Under the pieces are notes generated by a model that saw nothing but the letters and a program-made list of their open reading frames with translations, made no database searches and was not told the origin of the DNA. The translations under genes were made by a program, and so were the position numbers. Of a DNA stretch of 64,000 nt, positions 41,971 through 50,397 are shown piece by piece. Numbering within the stretch: the stretch's first letter is position 1; the number at the start of each line of letters is the position of its first letter. The DNA is from an uncultured Bacilli bacterium (lineage in GTDB: Bacteria; Bacillota_I; Bacilli_A; RF39; UBA660): assembly GCA_910580185.1 (NCBI GenBank), contig CAJTWC010000008.1:24494-88493 (forward strand), read 5' to 3'.

Positions 41971-43368
41971 ATGATTAATATAAAAACGGACTCAAGAAAA
42001 GTTAAACCAGGAGATATATTTGTGGCTCTTCGTGGTATTGTTGGTGATGGACATGCCTTTATATCAAAAGCAATTGAAAATGGCGCAAGTAAGATAATCG
42101 CTGAAGAAGGAGAGTATAGCGTTCCATACGAAATAGTTCCTAACTCTAGAGATTATTTGAATAACTATTTAAAAGAAAATTATAATAAATATTTAGACGA
42201 GATGACAATTATTGGTATTACTGGTACTAATGGTAAATCAACTGCTGCATATCTCATTTATGATGCTTTAAATAAATTAGAAAAAAAATGTTGCTATATA
42301 GGTACAGTTGGATATTTCACTGATAAAAAAGTATTTGATATGCCTAATACCACTCCAGAAGTAACTGAAATTTATGATATGCTAATTAATGCTTATGATG
42401 AAGGATACAGGTGCGCGGTAATAGAAGCTTCTAGTGAAGGACTTCTTCATAAAAGATTACAAAACGTACCTTTTTCATACGCTATTTTTACTAATCTAAC
42501 ACAAGATCACTTAAATATTCATGGTACTATGGAAAATTATGCTAGGTGTAAGCAGATGTTATTTAATATGATAAGGCCTGCTGGGAAAGCAATTATTAAT
42601 TATGATGATCCAAATAAAGAGATATTTATGCTTCCGTATAATACTAATATTACTTATGGTTTTTCAGGTGGAGATTATAGAGCTACCGATTATCAAATGA
42701 GTATATTAGGTACTAGTTTTACATTTATATCAGATGGTGTTAAACAAAATATTAAAGTACCATTAATAGGAAAATATAATATATACAACGTTTTGGTAAC
42801 AATTATTGTTTTATATGAATTAGGTTTTACTTATTATTCTATTGCTGAGGTTTTAACTCACATTTCATCACCAGCTGGCAGAATGGATATGATAGAATAT
42901 AAAAATAGCCGTATTATAGTAGATTATGCGCATACACCTGATGCGGTCGAAAATGTTATTACAACCGTTAAAGAAGTATGTGACGGAAAAATATATACGG
43001 TATTTGGATGTACTGGCGATCGTGATAGGACAAAAAGGCCAATAATGATGAGAAAAGTAACTAGTACATGTGATTATACAATAGTTACTTGTGATGACGT
43101 TCATAATGAAGATCCTAATCAGATAGTAAGTGATATGATACTGGGAGCTGCAAACGATAATTATACCGTTGAATTAGATCGAAAAAAAGCGATAATAATG
43201 GGAATAAACATGCTAAACGCAGGAGATGTTTTACTTATCTTAGGAAAAGGTCATGAAGAAGTTATGATTGTAAAAGATAATAAAAGAATCCCATACAACG
43301 ATAAAAAAACCGTTTTAGAATATTTAGAAAGTAAAAAGGTAATTAGGATTGAAAAGATAGATGATTAA
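41971..43368 (+). CDS. murE: UDP-MurNAc-tripeptide synthetase (MurE-type Mur ligase)
   Basis: A 465-residue Mur ligase that adds the third amino acid of the peptidoglycan stem peptide. N-terminal DSRKVKPGDIFVALRG, ATP loop GITGTNGKSTAAY, central EASSEGLLHKRL and TNLTQDHLNIHG, and C-terminal VDYAHTPDAVENV and FGCTGDRDRTKRP. The residue-3 motif, DNPR in Gram-negative and B. subtilis DAP-specific enzymes, reads DDVHNEDP here, lacking the Arg that binds meso-DAP. The acceptor may be Lys or another diamino acid. Slightly shorter than the family average. RBS GGTGAT. Confidence 0.85.
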   Translation: MINIKTDSRKVKPGDIFVALRGIVGDGHAFISKAIENGASKIIAEEGEYSVPYEIVPNSRDYLNNYLKENYNKYLDEMTIIGITGTNGKSTAAYLIYDALNKLEKKCCYIGTVGYFTDKKVFDMPNTTPEVTEIYDMLINAYDEGYRCAVIEASSEGLLHKRLQNVPFSYAIFTNLTQDHLNIHGTMENYARCKQMLFNMIRPAGKAIINYDDPNKEIFMLPYNTNITYGFSGGDYRATDYQMSILGTSFTFISDGVKQNIKVPLIGKYNIYNVLVTIIVLYELGFTYYSIAEVLTHISSPAGRMDMIEYKNSRIIVDYAHTPDAVENVITTVKEVCDGKIYTVFGCTGDRDRTKRPIMMRKVTSTCDYTIVTCDDVHNEDPNQIVSDMILGAANDNYTVELDRKKAIIMGINMLNAGDVLLILGKGHEEVMIVKDNKRIPYNDKKTVLEYLESKKVIRIEKIDD

Positions 43369-43403
43369 AAATCTTATCTTTTTATATAAAATAGGGAGGA
43401 ATT

Positions 43404-44108
43404 ATGAAACCAAAATACAAAAGAGTACTAATTAAACTAAGTGGGGAGGCACTTGCTGGTTCTAAAAAAACTGGCGTATGTTATGATACCGTGTTAGACA
43501 TTTGTAAAAAAATTAAGGAAGTTCATGATATGGGCGTTCAAATAGGAATAGTAGTAGGTGGAGGTAACTTTTGGAGAGGAAGACAAAACGAAGAGTTTGA
43601 CCGTGTTACCGCAGATTATATAGGAATGCTTGCAACTAGTATGAACGCACTTACAATTAATGATGCATTTAGACAATTAGGGGTTGAATCAAGGGTTTTA
43701 ACCGCTATTGAAATGAGACAAATTGCAGAGTTTTATATAAAAGGTAGAACATATAAACACTTAGATAAAAATAGAATAGTAATATTTGGTTGTGGTACTG
43801 GATCACCATTTTTCTCAACTGATACAGCTGCGGCTTTAAGAGCGGCTGAGATACATGCTGATGCACTTATCAAAGCAACTAACGTAGATGGTGTATATGA
43901 TAAAGATCCTAACAAATATGATGACGCTAAAAAATATGATGAGATACCATATTTAGACGTATTAAATCAAAAACTTAAAGTAATGGATTCAACATCTACT
44001 ACGATGTGTATGGATAATAACATTCCGATAATCGTAGTAAATATAAATAATAAAAACGATTTAAAACAAGTATTAGAAGGTAAAAAGAAAGGAACTATTA
44101 TAAAATAG
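43404..44108 (+). CDS. pyrH: Uridylate kinase
   Basis: A 234-residue amino-acid-kinase-fold UMP kinase that makes UDP. Motifs: KRVLIKLSGEALAG, GIVVGGGNFWRG, TADYIGMLATSMNA, GTGSPFFSTDTAAALRA, ATNVDGVYDKDP and the closing VMDSTSTTMCMDN. Full family length. RBS GGAGG. It usually neighbours tsf and frr; here it follows murE by 35 bp. Confidence 0.96.
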   Translation: MKPKYKRVLIKLSGEALAGSKKTGVCYDTVLDICKKIKEVHDMGVQIGIVVGGGNFWRGRQNEEFDRVTADYIGMLATSMNALTINDAFRQLGVESRVLTAIEMRQIAEFYIKGRTYKHLDKNRIVIFGCGTGSPFFSTDTAAALRAAEIHADALIKATNVDGVYDKDPNKYDDAKKYDEIPYLDVLNQKLKVMDSTSTTMCMDNNIPIIVVNINNKNDLKQVLEGKKKGTIIK

Positions 44109-44115
44109 TTCTTTT
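44091..44115 (+). terminator. Terminator of pyrH
   Basis: GAACTATT (44092-44099), loop ATAA, AATAGTTC (44104-44111), T4; the stop lies in the 3' arm. Confidence 0.8.
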
Positions 44116-44142
44116 GATATGATGAAAAGGAAAAACAAAAAT

Positions 44143-44451
44143 ATGAAAATAATAACAGTATGTGGAAGTATGAAATTTATAGAACAGATATTAGAAATAA
44201 CAGAACAATTGGAATTAAAAGGAAATTGTATGTTAGTTCCTATTTATAATCCTAATAAACCTAATAAGGCGGATTTTACGAAGGAAGAAGGTTTAATGCT
44301 TGACAAAATGCATAAAGAAAGAATAAAGCTATCTGATGCTATTTTAGTGGTGAACGTAGATGGATATATTGGAAATAGTACAAATAAGGAAATAGAATAT
44401 GCCAAAAGCTTAGGCAAAGAAATTATGTATTATACTGATTTAATAAATTAA
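44143..44451 (+). CDS. Nucleoside 2-deoxyribosyltransferase-like small protein (DUF4406-like)
   Basis: A 102-residue protein opening MKIITVCGSMKF with the CGSM loop typical of nucleoside 2-deoxyribosyltransferase-fold proteins, then LDKMHKERIKLSDAILVVN and GYIGNSTNKEIEYAKSLGK, where Glu in the last motif would be the nucleophile region. Start placed at 44143; the AAAAGGAAAA upstream also allows the ATG at 44119. Activity on nucleotides is predicted from fold only. Confidence 0.7.
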   Translation: MKIITVCGSMKFIEQILEITEQLELKGNCMLVPIYNPNKPNKADFTKEEGLMLDKMHKERIKLSDAILVVNVDGYIGNSTNKEIEYAKSLGKEIMYYTDLIN

Positions 44452-44480
44452 AAAGGCTAGTTTTAATATTAGTCTTTTTC
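44450..44480 (+). terminator. Terminator before era
   Basis: AAAAAGGCTA (44450-44459) with TAGTCTTTTT (44470-44479), one G-T pair. Confidence 0.8.
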
Positions 44481-44513
44481 TGTTATAATTAAAACAGTTG
44501 GAGAGTGATTATT

Positions 44514-45401
44514 ATGAAGTCAGGATTTGTAAGTTTAGTAGGAAGGCCAAACGTAGGAAAATCTACGTTAATAAATGCACTTGTAGGAGAAAAAATAGCA
44601 ATTACATCAAACAAAGCTCAAACTACAAGGAACATGATTCAAGGAATATATAATGATAGTGATAGCCAAATAGTATTCGTAGATACACCTGGTATTCATA
44701 AACCTAAACATAAACTTGGGCAAAGGCTAAATGAAGAGGCTTATTATTCAATAGATGATGTTGATATAATCTTATTTTTAATAGATGTGACAATGCCTTT
44801 TGGTAAGGGAGATAATTTTGTATTAGATAAAATTAAAGCCGCTAATAAGCCTACGTTTTTAATTCTTAATAAGGTGGATAAAATAAACAACGAGGCCCTT
44901 ATAAAACTAATAATGGAGTATAAGGATTTATATGACTTTAAAGAAATAATTCCACTATCAGCTTTGAAAGAAAAAAACGTTGATGAACTTATTAAAACTT
45001 TAAAAGGTTATCTACCTGACAATGTAAAATATTTTCCTGATGAAGATTTAACAAATACTACTACCGAATTTAGAGTAGCAGAACTAATTAGGGAAAAGGT
45101 TTTAAGATTAACAAAGGAAGAAGTTCCGCATGCTGTTACGTGCGTAGTTGAAGAATACATTGATAAAAAAGACAAAGTAATAATTAATGCTACTATAATA
45201 GTAGAAAGAGATTCTTTGAAAAGTATAATAATAGGTAAGGGTGGCACGATGCTTAAAGAAATAGGATCTAAAGCAAGAAGGGATATTGAAGATATGGTTG
45301 GTAAAAAAGTCTTTTTAGAACTTTATGTTAAAACTATTAAAAACTGGAGAGATAAAGAAAAATATTTAAGAGAATTAGGTTTTTATGATTTAGATGAATA
45401 A
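44514..45401 (+). CDS. era: GTPase Era
   Basis: A 295-residue GTPase for 30S assembly and 16S rRNA maturation. G1 GRPNVGKST, G2 region TTRN, G3 DTPGIHKP, G4 NKVD, then a C-terminal KH domain with IIGKGGTMLKEIGSKARRDIE. Full length. Start at 44514 behind GGAGAG. Followed by yqzL and recO as in B. subtilis. Confidence 0.97.
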   Translation: MKSGFVSLVGRPNVGKSTLINALVGEKIAITSNKAQTTRNMIQGIYNDSDSQIVFVDTPGIHKPKHKLGQRLNEEAYYSIDDVDIILFLIDVTMPFGKGDNFVLDKIKAANKPTFLILNKVDKINNEALIKLIMEYKDLYDFKEIIPLSALKEKNVDELIKTLKGYLPDNVKYFPDEDLTNTTTEFRVAELIREKVLRLTKEEVPHAVTCVVEEYIDKKDKVIINATIIVERDSLKSIIIGKGGTMLKEIGSKARRDIEDMVGKKVFLELYVKTIKNWRDKEKYLRELGFYDLDE

Positions 45402-45444
45402 AAAATAAACATCATCACCAATATATAAATAGAAGGTGATTGAT

Positions 45445-45561
45445 ATGAATATAAAAGATGTATGGAATTTATTTGAACAAACAGGAAAGTTAGAATATTA
45501 TTTAAAATATAAAGAAATGGTAGAAGGGAAGACTGATACCCTTGGAGATAATAGAAGTTGA
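45445..45561 (+). CDS. yqzL: YqzL-like small protein
   Basis: A 38-residue protein: MNIKDVWNLFEQTGKLEYYL followed by KYKEMVEG. B. subtilis YqzL has the same layout (Trp-x-x-Phe-x-x-Thr-Gly near residue 7-14, then Leu-x-x-Lys-Glu-Met) and sits at the same place between era and recO. RBS AGAAGGTG. It overlaps the recO start by 20 bp. Shorter than the 47-residue homologue; function unknown. Confidence 0.85.
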   Translation: MNIKDVWNLFEQTGKLEYYLKYKEMVEGKTDTLGDNRS

Positions 45562-46273
45562 AGGAATAATAATTGATGAAAAGCCTTATGGCGAAACTAG
45601 TAAAATACTTAATATCATAACAAAGGATAAAGGTTTGATAGGAGTACTATCTAAAGGATCAAAAAGATTAAAAAGTCCTTTAAGGAGTGTTTCAGAAAGA
45701 TTTTGCTATGCTAACTTTAACATTAGCTACAAAGAAGATAAATTATCTATTTTAATAGGTGCTGATGTTATAAATCCGCTAAGAAACATAAAAAAAGATA
45801 TAAAAAAAGTATCCTATTTAAATTTTTTATCAGAATTAACTAGTGGTATTATAAAACAAAGTGATGATAATAGGATATATGATATATATTTAAGTGCTAT
45901 TTTAAAAATAGAAGAAGGTTTTGATCCTACTGTTATAACAAATATATTAGAACTTAAATATTTGTCTTTTTTAGGTGTTTCTCCTAAACTTAATGGATGC
46001 GTAGTTTGTGGAAAAGAAAACGTTGTTACAATATCTGCATATAAAGGTGGATTTTTGTGTAAAGATCATTCATTAAATGAATATATTGTAAGTGATAAGA
46101 CAATTAAATTAATACGCTTATTAGAATACGTTGACATATCTAAAATATCTAAGTTAGATGTATCAGATGCTGTAAAAAAAGAGATAAATGCTTTTTTAGA
46201 TGATTATTATGATAGGTATACAGGACTTTATTTAAAAAGTAAAAGTTTTTTGAAAAGTTTAGATAATTTATGA
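45542..46273 (+). CDS. recO: DNA repair protein RecO
   Basis: A 243-residue recombination mediator that loads RecA with RecF and RecR. N-terminal OB fold (VEGIIIDEKPYGETSKIL, GLIGVLSKGSKRLKSPLR) and a C-terminal helical part with a zinc-type CVVCGKE. Starts at TTG 45542, with GAAGGGAAG upstream, inside yqzL. The promoter of the next transcript (T-box and glyS) lies in its last codons. Confidence 0.9.
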   Translation: MEIIEVEGIIIDEKPYGETSKILNIITKDKGLIGVLSKGSKRLKSPLRSVSERFCYANFNISYKEDKLSILIGADVINPLRNIKKDIKKVSYLNFLSELTSGIIKQSDDNRIYDIYLSAILKIEEGFDPTVITNILELKYLSFLGVSPKLNGCVVCGKENVVTISAYKGGFLCKDHSLNEYIVSDKTIKLIRLLEYVDISKISKLDVSDAVKKEINAFLDDYYDRYTGLYLKSKSFLKSLDNL

Positions 46274-46279
46274 TATAAT
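46250..46279 (+). promoter_or_regulatory. Promoter of the T-box/glyS transcript
   Basis: TTGAAA (46250-46255), 18 bp, TATAAT (46274-46279) with extended TG at 46271-46272. Overlaps the recO end. Confidence 0.7.
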
Positions 46280-46285
46280 ACTCAT

Positions 46286-46421
46286 ATATAAAAAAAGTGC
46301 GATGACGGGCTTGGAAACCTATCAGCAGTATAAAATGAAGTGATTTCTTCTAGAAATAAGTAGGGTGGAACCGTGGTGCTTAGTATCACCCCTATGTTTT
46401 TCTAGGAGTTTTTTTATTAGG
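46286..46421 (+). promoter_or_regulatory. Short T-box riboswitch upstream of glyS
   Basis: The T-box sequence AGGGTGGAACCGTG (46362-46375) is canonical. TAGGG can pair with CCCTA as antiterminator, or ACCCCTA with TAGGAGT followed by T7 as terminator. Upstream is only a small stem I, TGCGAT/ATC-A-GCA (46298-46303 with 46321-46327), with GGC in the loop at 46308-46310 as probable Gly specifier, and a small hairpin GAAG/CTTC. The leader is about 130 nt in total, well under the usual size, with no room for the apical part of stem I. It would sense uncharged tRNA-Gly. Confidence 0.88.
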
Positions 46422-46433
46422 GAGGAAGATAAA

Positions 46434-47801
46434 ATGAATAATAACATGGAAAAAATAGTTAATTTATGTAAACAATATGGATTTGTATTTCCAGGAAGTG
46501 AAATATATGATGGATTTGCAAATACTTGGGATTTTGGCCCAGTAGGAGTTGAACTTAAAAATAATGTTAAAAAAGCTTGGTGGAAAAGATTTGTTCAAGA
46601 AGATATGAATACTTATGGCGTTGATGCTGCAATTCTTATGAACCCAAGAGTTTGGGAGGCATCAGGTCACGTACAATCTTTTAGTGATCCTAAAATGGAT
46701 TGTAAAAAGTGTAAACAAAGATTTAGAGCTGATAACTTAATTGAAGAACATTCTAAAGGAGAAGTTGCTGCAGAGGCTATGAGTAACGAGGAAATGGAAA
46801 GCTACATTAGTGATAACCATATTACTTGCCCTCATTGTGGCGGCTTTGATTGGTCAGAAATAAAACAATTTAAATTGATGTTTGAAACGTCTCGTGGAAC
46901 AGTAGAAGGAAATAAAGACGCTGTTTATCTAAGACCTGAAACTTGTCAAGGTGAGTATGTTAACTATGCGAACGTACTTAGAACGTCACGCGCTAAAGTG
47001 CCTTTTGCAATCGCACAAATAGGTAAGTCATTTAGAAATGAAATAACACCAGGTAATTTCCTATTTAGAACAATAGAATTTGAACAAATGGAATTACAAA
47101 AGTTTTGCCACGAAAAAGATGGTATGACTTTCTTTGATGATTATAAGAAAAAAGCACTTGAATTTATAACAGACTTAGGTTTGGATAAGGATAAATTAAG
47201 ATATCATGATCATGACAAATTAGCACATTATGCGAAAGCAGCTTGTGATATACAATATAAATTTCCAATTGGATGGGAAGAGTTAAATGGTATTCACCAT
47301 AGAGGAACTTGGGATTTATCTAGACATAGTGAATTTTCTGGGAAAAAATTAGAATATCAAGACCCTGAAACTAACGAAAAATTCATTCCAAACGTAATTG
47401 AATACTCAATTGGTGCAGATAGATTAACACTTGCTCTTTTATGTGAAGCTTATGAAGAAGAAAAATTAGAAAACGATACTAGGGAAGTTATGCATTTTCA
47501 TCCTGCTATAGCACCTTACAAAGTAGCAGTACTTCCATTAGTTAAAAAATATCATAAAGAAAAAGCAGAAGAATTATATAAATTATTTGCCAAAAACTTT
47601 ATGACTACTTATGATGAAACAGGATCTATTGGTAAAAGATATAGAAGGCAAGACGTTATAGGAACACCTTTTTGTGTAACAATAGATGATGAAACAATAA
47701 ATAATGGAACTATTACCATAAGAAATAGAGATACTATGCAACAAATAACATTATCAATTGATGAAGCTACTTCATATATTAAAAAGGAAATAGAATTTTA
47801 A
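46434..47801 (+). CDS. glyS: Glycyl-tRNA synthetase, single-chain class II
   Basis: A 455-residue synthetase of the dimeric eukaryote-like type. Motif 1 region VYLRPETCQGEYVNYANVL, motif 2 FRNEITPGNFLFRTIEFEQM, motif 3 near the end of the catalytic domain (EYSIGADRLTLALLCEAYEE), anticodon domain with IGKRYRRQDVIGTPFCVTID. Zinc Cys clusters CKKCKQ and CPHCGG lie in the insertion. The start at 46434 behind GGAGG is correct; earlier in-frame codons belong to the T-box. Regulated by the T-box upstream. Confidence 0.97.
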   Translation: MNNNMEKIVNLCKQYGFVFPGSEIYDGFANTWDFGPVGVELKNNVKKAWWKRFVQEDMNTYGVDAAILMNPRVWEASGHVQSFSDPKMDCKKCKQRFRADNLIEEHSKGEVAAEAMSNEEMESYISDNHITCPHCGGFDWSEIKQFKLMFETSRGTVEGNKDAVYLRPETCQGEYVNYANVLRTSRAKVPFAIAQIGKSFRNEITPGNFLFRTIEFEQMELQKFCHEKDGMTFFDDYKKKALEFITDLGLDKDKLRYHDHDKLAHYAKAACDIQYKFPIGWEELNGIHHRGTWDLSRHSEFSGKKLEYQDPETNEKFIPNVIEYSIGADRLTLALLCEAYEEEKLENDTREVMHFHPAIAPYKVAVLPLVKKYHKEKAEELYKLFAKNFMTTYDETGSIGKRYRRQDVIGTPFCVTIDDETINNGTITIRNRDTMQQITLSIDEATSYIKKEIEF

Positions 47802-47812
47802 GGAAGAGTATT

Positions 47813-49189
47813 ATGAAAAAAAGAACTTTAAAGTCTTTAAAAGAAGAAGCTAAAGTAAAATTAGATGAAGAAGATTATCTCTCGGCCCTTTCTATATATA
47901 CTGAAATGACTAAGTTATATCCAAAAAATAAACTTGGATATATAGGGGTAATTGAATCTAAAACTAATTATTATAAAAAATATTTATCTGATGATGAAGT
48001 AAAGAAATTAAAAGAAGTGTTTGATAAAGCATATGATTTATCAAATAAAAGAGATAAAGAAGATTTAAAGAATAATTTTGAACGGTATTTAGACGATTGT
48101 TATGAAGTTGAAAATTTAAAGAAAATAAAAAAAGATATAGTTTCAAATGAACTTCTTATAAATGTATATAATAATATTATTACAAGTATAAACGGAAGTA
48201 TTGCAACATCTAGGAAGTATAATTTAAGTGGCAAGAGAATAACAAATTTCTATGATCTAATTAAGGGTATATTTCTTCTATTTTGCTTAATATATAATTT
48301 AATATTTAAAAATTATCTTTTATTAATAACAATTCCTTTTGGTATTTATGGACTTATAGTTATATATTCATTTATAAGTATGAACTTTTTAAAAAAGGAA
48401 AAGTTATTATCTGAAAAAATAATATTTAAAAAGAACATAATAAAGTCAAATACTAAAATAAAAGAGTTAAAAAAAGAAATATCAAATAAAAAAATTATTA
48501 TAGAATCTCTTAATGTTAAGAAAAAAGATAACATGTTAAAAATTCCAAATGATTTTAATGATTATATTACTGATATAGTAGATGATAACGAGGAGAAAAT
48601 AGCTGAAGAAATAATAGATAGCCTAAATGCTAATAACATAGCAGCTTTTACGTATTTAATTAGTGAGAAGACTAGTTTAAGTTCCGATGAATTATTGAAA
48701 ATGCTAGATAAAGAAAAGGAAAATACTTCATCATTAAATGAACTAATTAATATTAAAAAAGAAAATAAGAAAAGTAATCAAAATGAAATATTAATAATTA
48801 AACAAATTAAAGCACAAGATTGTGTCTTAATGCTTATTTTATTAATTATTAGTATCCTCAGCTTTATAATTATTTTAAATAACTTTTCTTTAGTTAATAA
48901 AACAAGTTTTAACATAGCGGTTATAACTGGTATTATTAGTACTTTAATATATAATACCAATACTGGAAAGCACTCATCATATACTGATACACTTAATGAT
49001 AGTTTATTATTAACAATCTTTAATACAACTTTAGTATATGATCTTGTTTATTCTGCACTAGTTGATACTGTTTCATTTAATTATGGTATTATACAAATGC
49101 CAATTATATTTATACTTATATTTATAGGTTTTGTAGCACTAATATCACTACTTAAATATAATAATTTAATTAATAAACTTAGAAAATAA
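47813..49189 (+). CDS. Unknown membrane protein with TPR-like N-terminus
   Basis: Not recognised. A 458-residue protein: residues 1-60 resemble a tetratricopeptide pair (KLDEEDYLSALSIYTEMTKL), followed by a helical segment, two membrane helices (about 150-195), a charged coiled-coil-like stretch (KKEISNKKIIIESLNVKK), a cytoplasmic linker and four C-terminal membrane helices (340-455). It begins 11 bp after glyS behind GGAAGAG, but a separate role is likely. Nothing indicates its function. Confidence 0.55.
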   Translation: MKKRTLKSLKEEAKVKLDEEDYLSALSIYTEMTKLYPKNKLGYIGVIESKTNYYKKYLSDDEVKKLKEVFDKAYDLSNKRDKEDLKNNFERYLDDCYEVENLKKIKKDIVSNELLINVYNNIITSINGSIATSRKYNLSGKRITNFYDLIKGIFLLFCLIYNLIFKNYLLLITIPFGIYGLIVIYSFISMNFLKKEKLLSEKIIFKKNIIKSNTKIKELKKEISNKKIIIESLNVKKKDNMLKIPNDFNDYITDIVDDNEEKIAEEIIDSLNANNIAAFTYLISEKTSLSSDELLKMLDKEKENTSSLNELINIKKENKKSNQNEILIIKQIKAQDCVLMLILLIISILSFIIILNNFSLVNKTSFNIAVITGIISTLIYNTNTGKHSSYTDTLNDSLLLTIFNTTLVYDLVYSALVDTVSFNYGIIQMPIIFILIFIGFVALISLLKYNNLINKLRK

Positions 49190-49197
49190 TTAAAAAA

Positions 49198-49227
49198 GAT
49201 CAAGGCATATTAGCTTTGAGCTTTTTT
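49198..49227 (+). terminator. Terminator of the TPR/membrane protein gene
   Basis: GATCAAGGC (49198-49206) pairs with GCTTTGAGC (49213-49221) with one mismatch, then T6. Confidence 0.75.
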
Positions 49228-49339
49228 GTATACTAGGAAAGTGCGTTTTGTAATGTCGAAAAAAGACGATTAAAAAGGTATTTACTATAAAATATAATGC
49301 TGATAATATAAAAAGTATTATTTAAGTGATAGGAAGGTA

Positions 49340-49488
49340 ATATTAGAAAAATAAAATATAAGTGAAAAATACGGTAGCGACTATCGGAATTTAAGCCTGT
49401 GTAAGAATAAAGGTTACTTTATCTTAGAAGTAGGAACGTTGGATCGTTGACGACCAATGCGAAAAATTTTAATTTTGCTTTTATTATA
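49340..49488 (+). ncRNA. Possible structured RNA between a membrane protein gene and rpsD
   Basis: No ORF. Local folds: GGTAG/CTATC near 49373-49385, TTGGaTCGT/ACGAcCAA (49440-49457), and a terminal GCGAAAA/TTTTGC hairpin (about 49459-49479) followed by TTTT. A TATAAT near 49297 with a weak -35 could start it. The rest of the 324-bp gap holds only terminators. It resembles an independent small RNA, but it was not matched to a known family. Confidence 0.35.
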
Positions 49489-49495
49489 TAATAAA

Positions 49496-49518
49496 AATAA
49501 GACCAGTAAGGTCTTATT
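49496..49518. terminator. Bidirectional terminator at the rpsD end
   Basis: AATAAGACC (49496-49504) with GGTCTTATT (49510-49518). The rpsD stop lies inside. Confidence 0.85.
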
Positions 49519-50119
49519 TGTTGTAGAATTCAACGATCATTGATTCTTTAATATCAGCTGATAGTTCGCTTCTTTCTGGCATACGTACGTAAGTTCCAGA
49601 TAGTTTCTTTTTGTCAAATTCAACATATTCAACTGTCTTAGTAACTTTTTCTAAAGATTCAAGTATTGCTTTATGATCTTTTGAAGAATCTTTAACAGCA
49701 ATTACATCACCAGGTTTAACTTGGTATGATGGAATGTCAACTTTTGTACCATTAACAGTAATATGTCCATGGTTAACTACTTGTCTAGCAGCTCTTCTAG
49801 TAGAGGCTATTCCCATACGGTAAACAACATTGTCTAATCTGCTTTCTAATAATTTTAGGAAGTTTTCACCTTGAATACCTTTCATTTTAGCTGCTTTTTC
49901 AAATGTTAATCTGAATTGTTTTTCATTAACACCATACATTAATCTAACTTTTTGTTTTTCCATTAATTGAAGCTTATATTCAGAAGCCTTACCACGTCTT
50001 TTATCATTTCCGTGTTGTCCTGGACCATATGGTCTTTTAACAAGTTCTTTTCCAGTTTCAAGTAATGAGAAGCCTAAGTGACGGCTTTTTTTATACATTG
50101 GACCTGTATATCTTGACAT
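49514..50119 (-). CDS. rpsD: Ribosomal protein S4
   Basis: A 201-residue 30S assembly protein. N-terminal [30 protein letters not shown], the S4 RNA-binding domain [20 protein letters not shown] and [14 protein letters not shown]. The last residues [17 protein letters not shown] are typical. RBS AGGAGG. It is solitary with a long leader and its own promoter, as in B. subtilis, where S4 represses its own mRNA. Confidence 0.97.
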   Translation of the reverse strand: MSRYTGPMYKKSRHLGFSLLETGKELVKRPYGPGQHGNDKRRGKASEYKLQLMEKQKVRLMYGVNEKQFRLTFEKAAKMKGIQGENFLKLLESRLDNVVYRMGIASTRRAARQVVNHGHITVNGTKVDIPSYQVKPGDVIAVKDSSKDHKAILESLEKVTKTVEYVEFDKKKLSGTYVRMPERSELSADIKESMIVEFYNK

Positions 50120-50283
50120 AATTCATTCCTCCTTTTTGTTTTTGTAAACTAAAGGACCCCTTGCCATTTAATAGGGAGTTTGTTTTAATACGTTCGTCTT
50201 TGCAGCTAATAAAGATTACTAATATAACAAATGCAAACAAACACGTTATTAAATTCAAAAAAGTGCTGCTTTAAAGTTTACAC
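50120..50283 (-). promoter_or_regulatory. rpsD leader RNA
   Basis: About 160 nt between the transcription start and the rpsD SD. It contains segments able to fold, including ACAAACTCCCT and AAGGGGTCC near the start codon. In B. subtilis S4 autoregulates through such a leader; equivalence here is inferred from position and length, not from a matched structure. Confidence 0.5.
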
Positions 50284-50290
50284 GTTTGTA

Positions 50291-50319
50291 ATTATAACTA
50301 ATTATATGCAATAAGTCAA
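50291..50319 (-). promoter_or_regulatory. Promoter of rpsD
   Basis: On the - strand TTGACT (50319-50314), 17 bp, TATAAT (50296-50291). Confidence 0.85.
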
Positions 50320-50337
50320 GAAACACTCCATAAAATC

Positions 50338-50366
50338 TTGATAATTAAAGTTATTTATGATAAAAT
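50338..50366 (+). promoter_or_regulatory. Promoter of the first DUF3419-like gene
   Basis: TTGATA (50338-50343), 17 bp, TAAAAT (50361-50366) with extended TG. Divergent from the rpsD promoter, 19 bp apart. Confidence 0.65.
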
Positions 50367-50397
50367 AGCGTTCGTTATTTTGGAAGAGGAAATTACT

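Noticed and set aside
46365..46433. Extended glyS start in the T-box region
   Set aside because: The in-frame codons overlap the T-box and terminator, and the SD at 46421-46426 fits the ATG at 46434.
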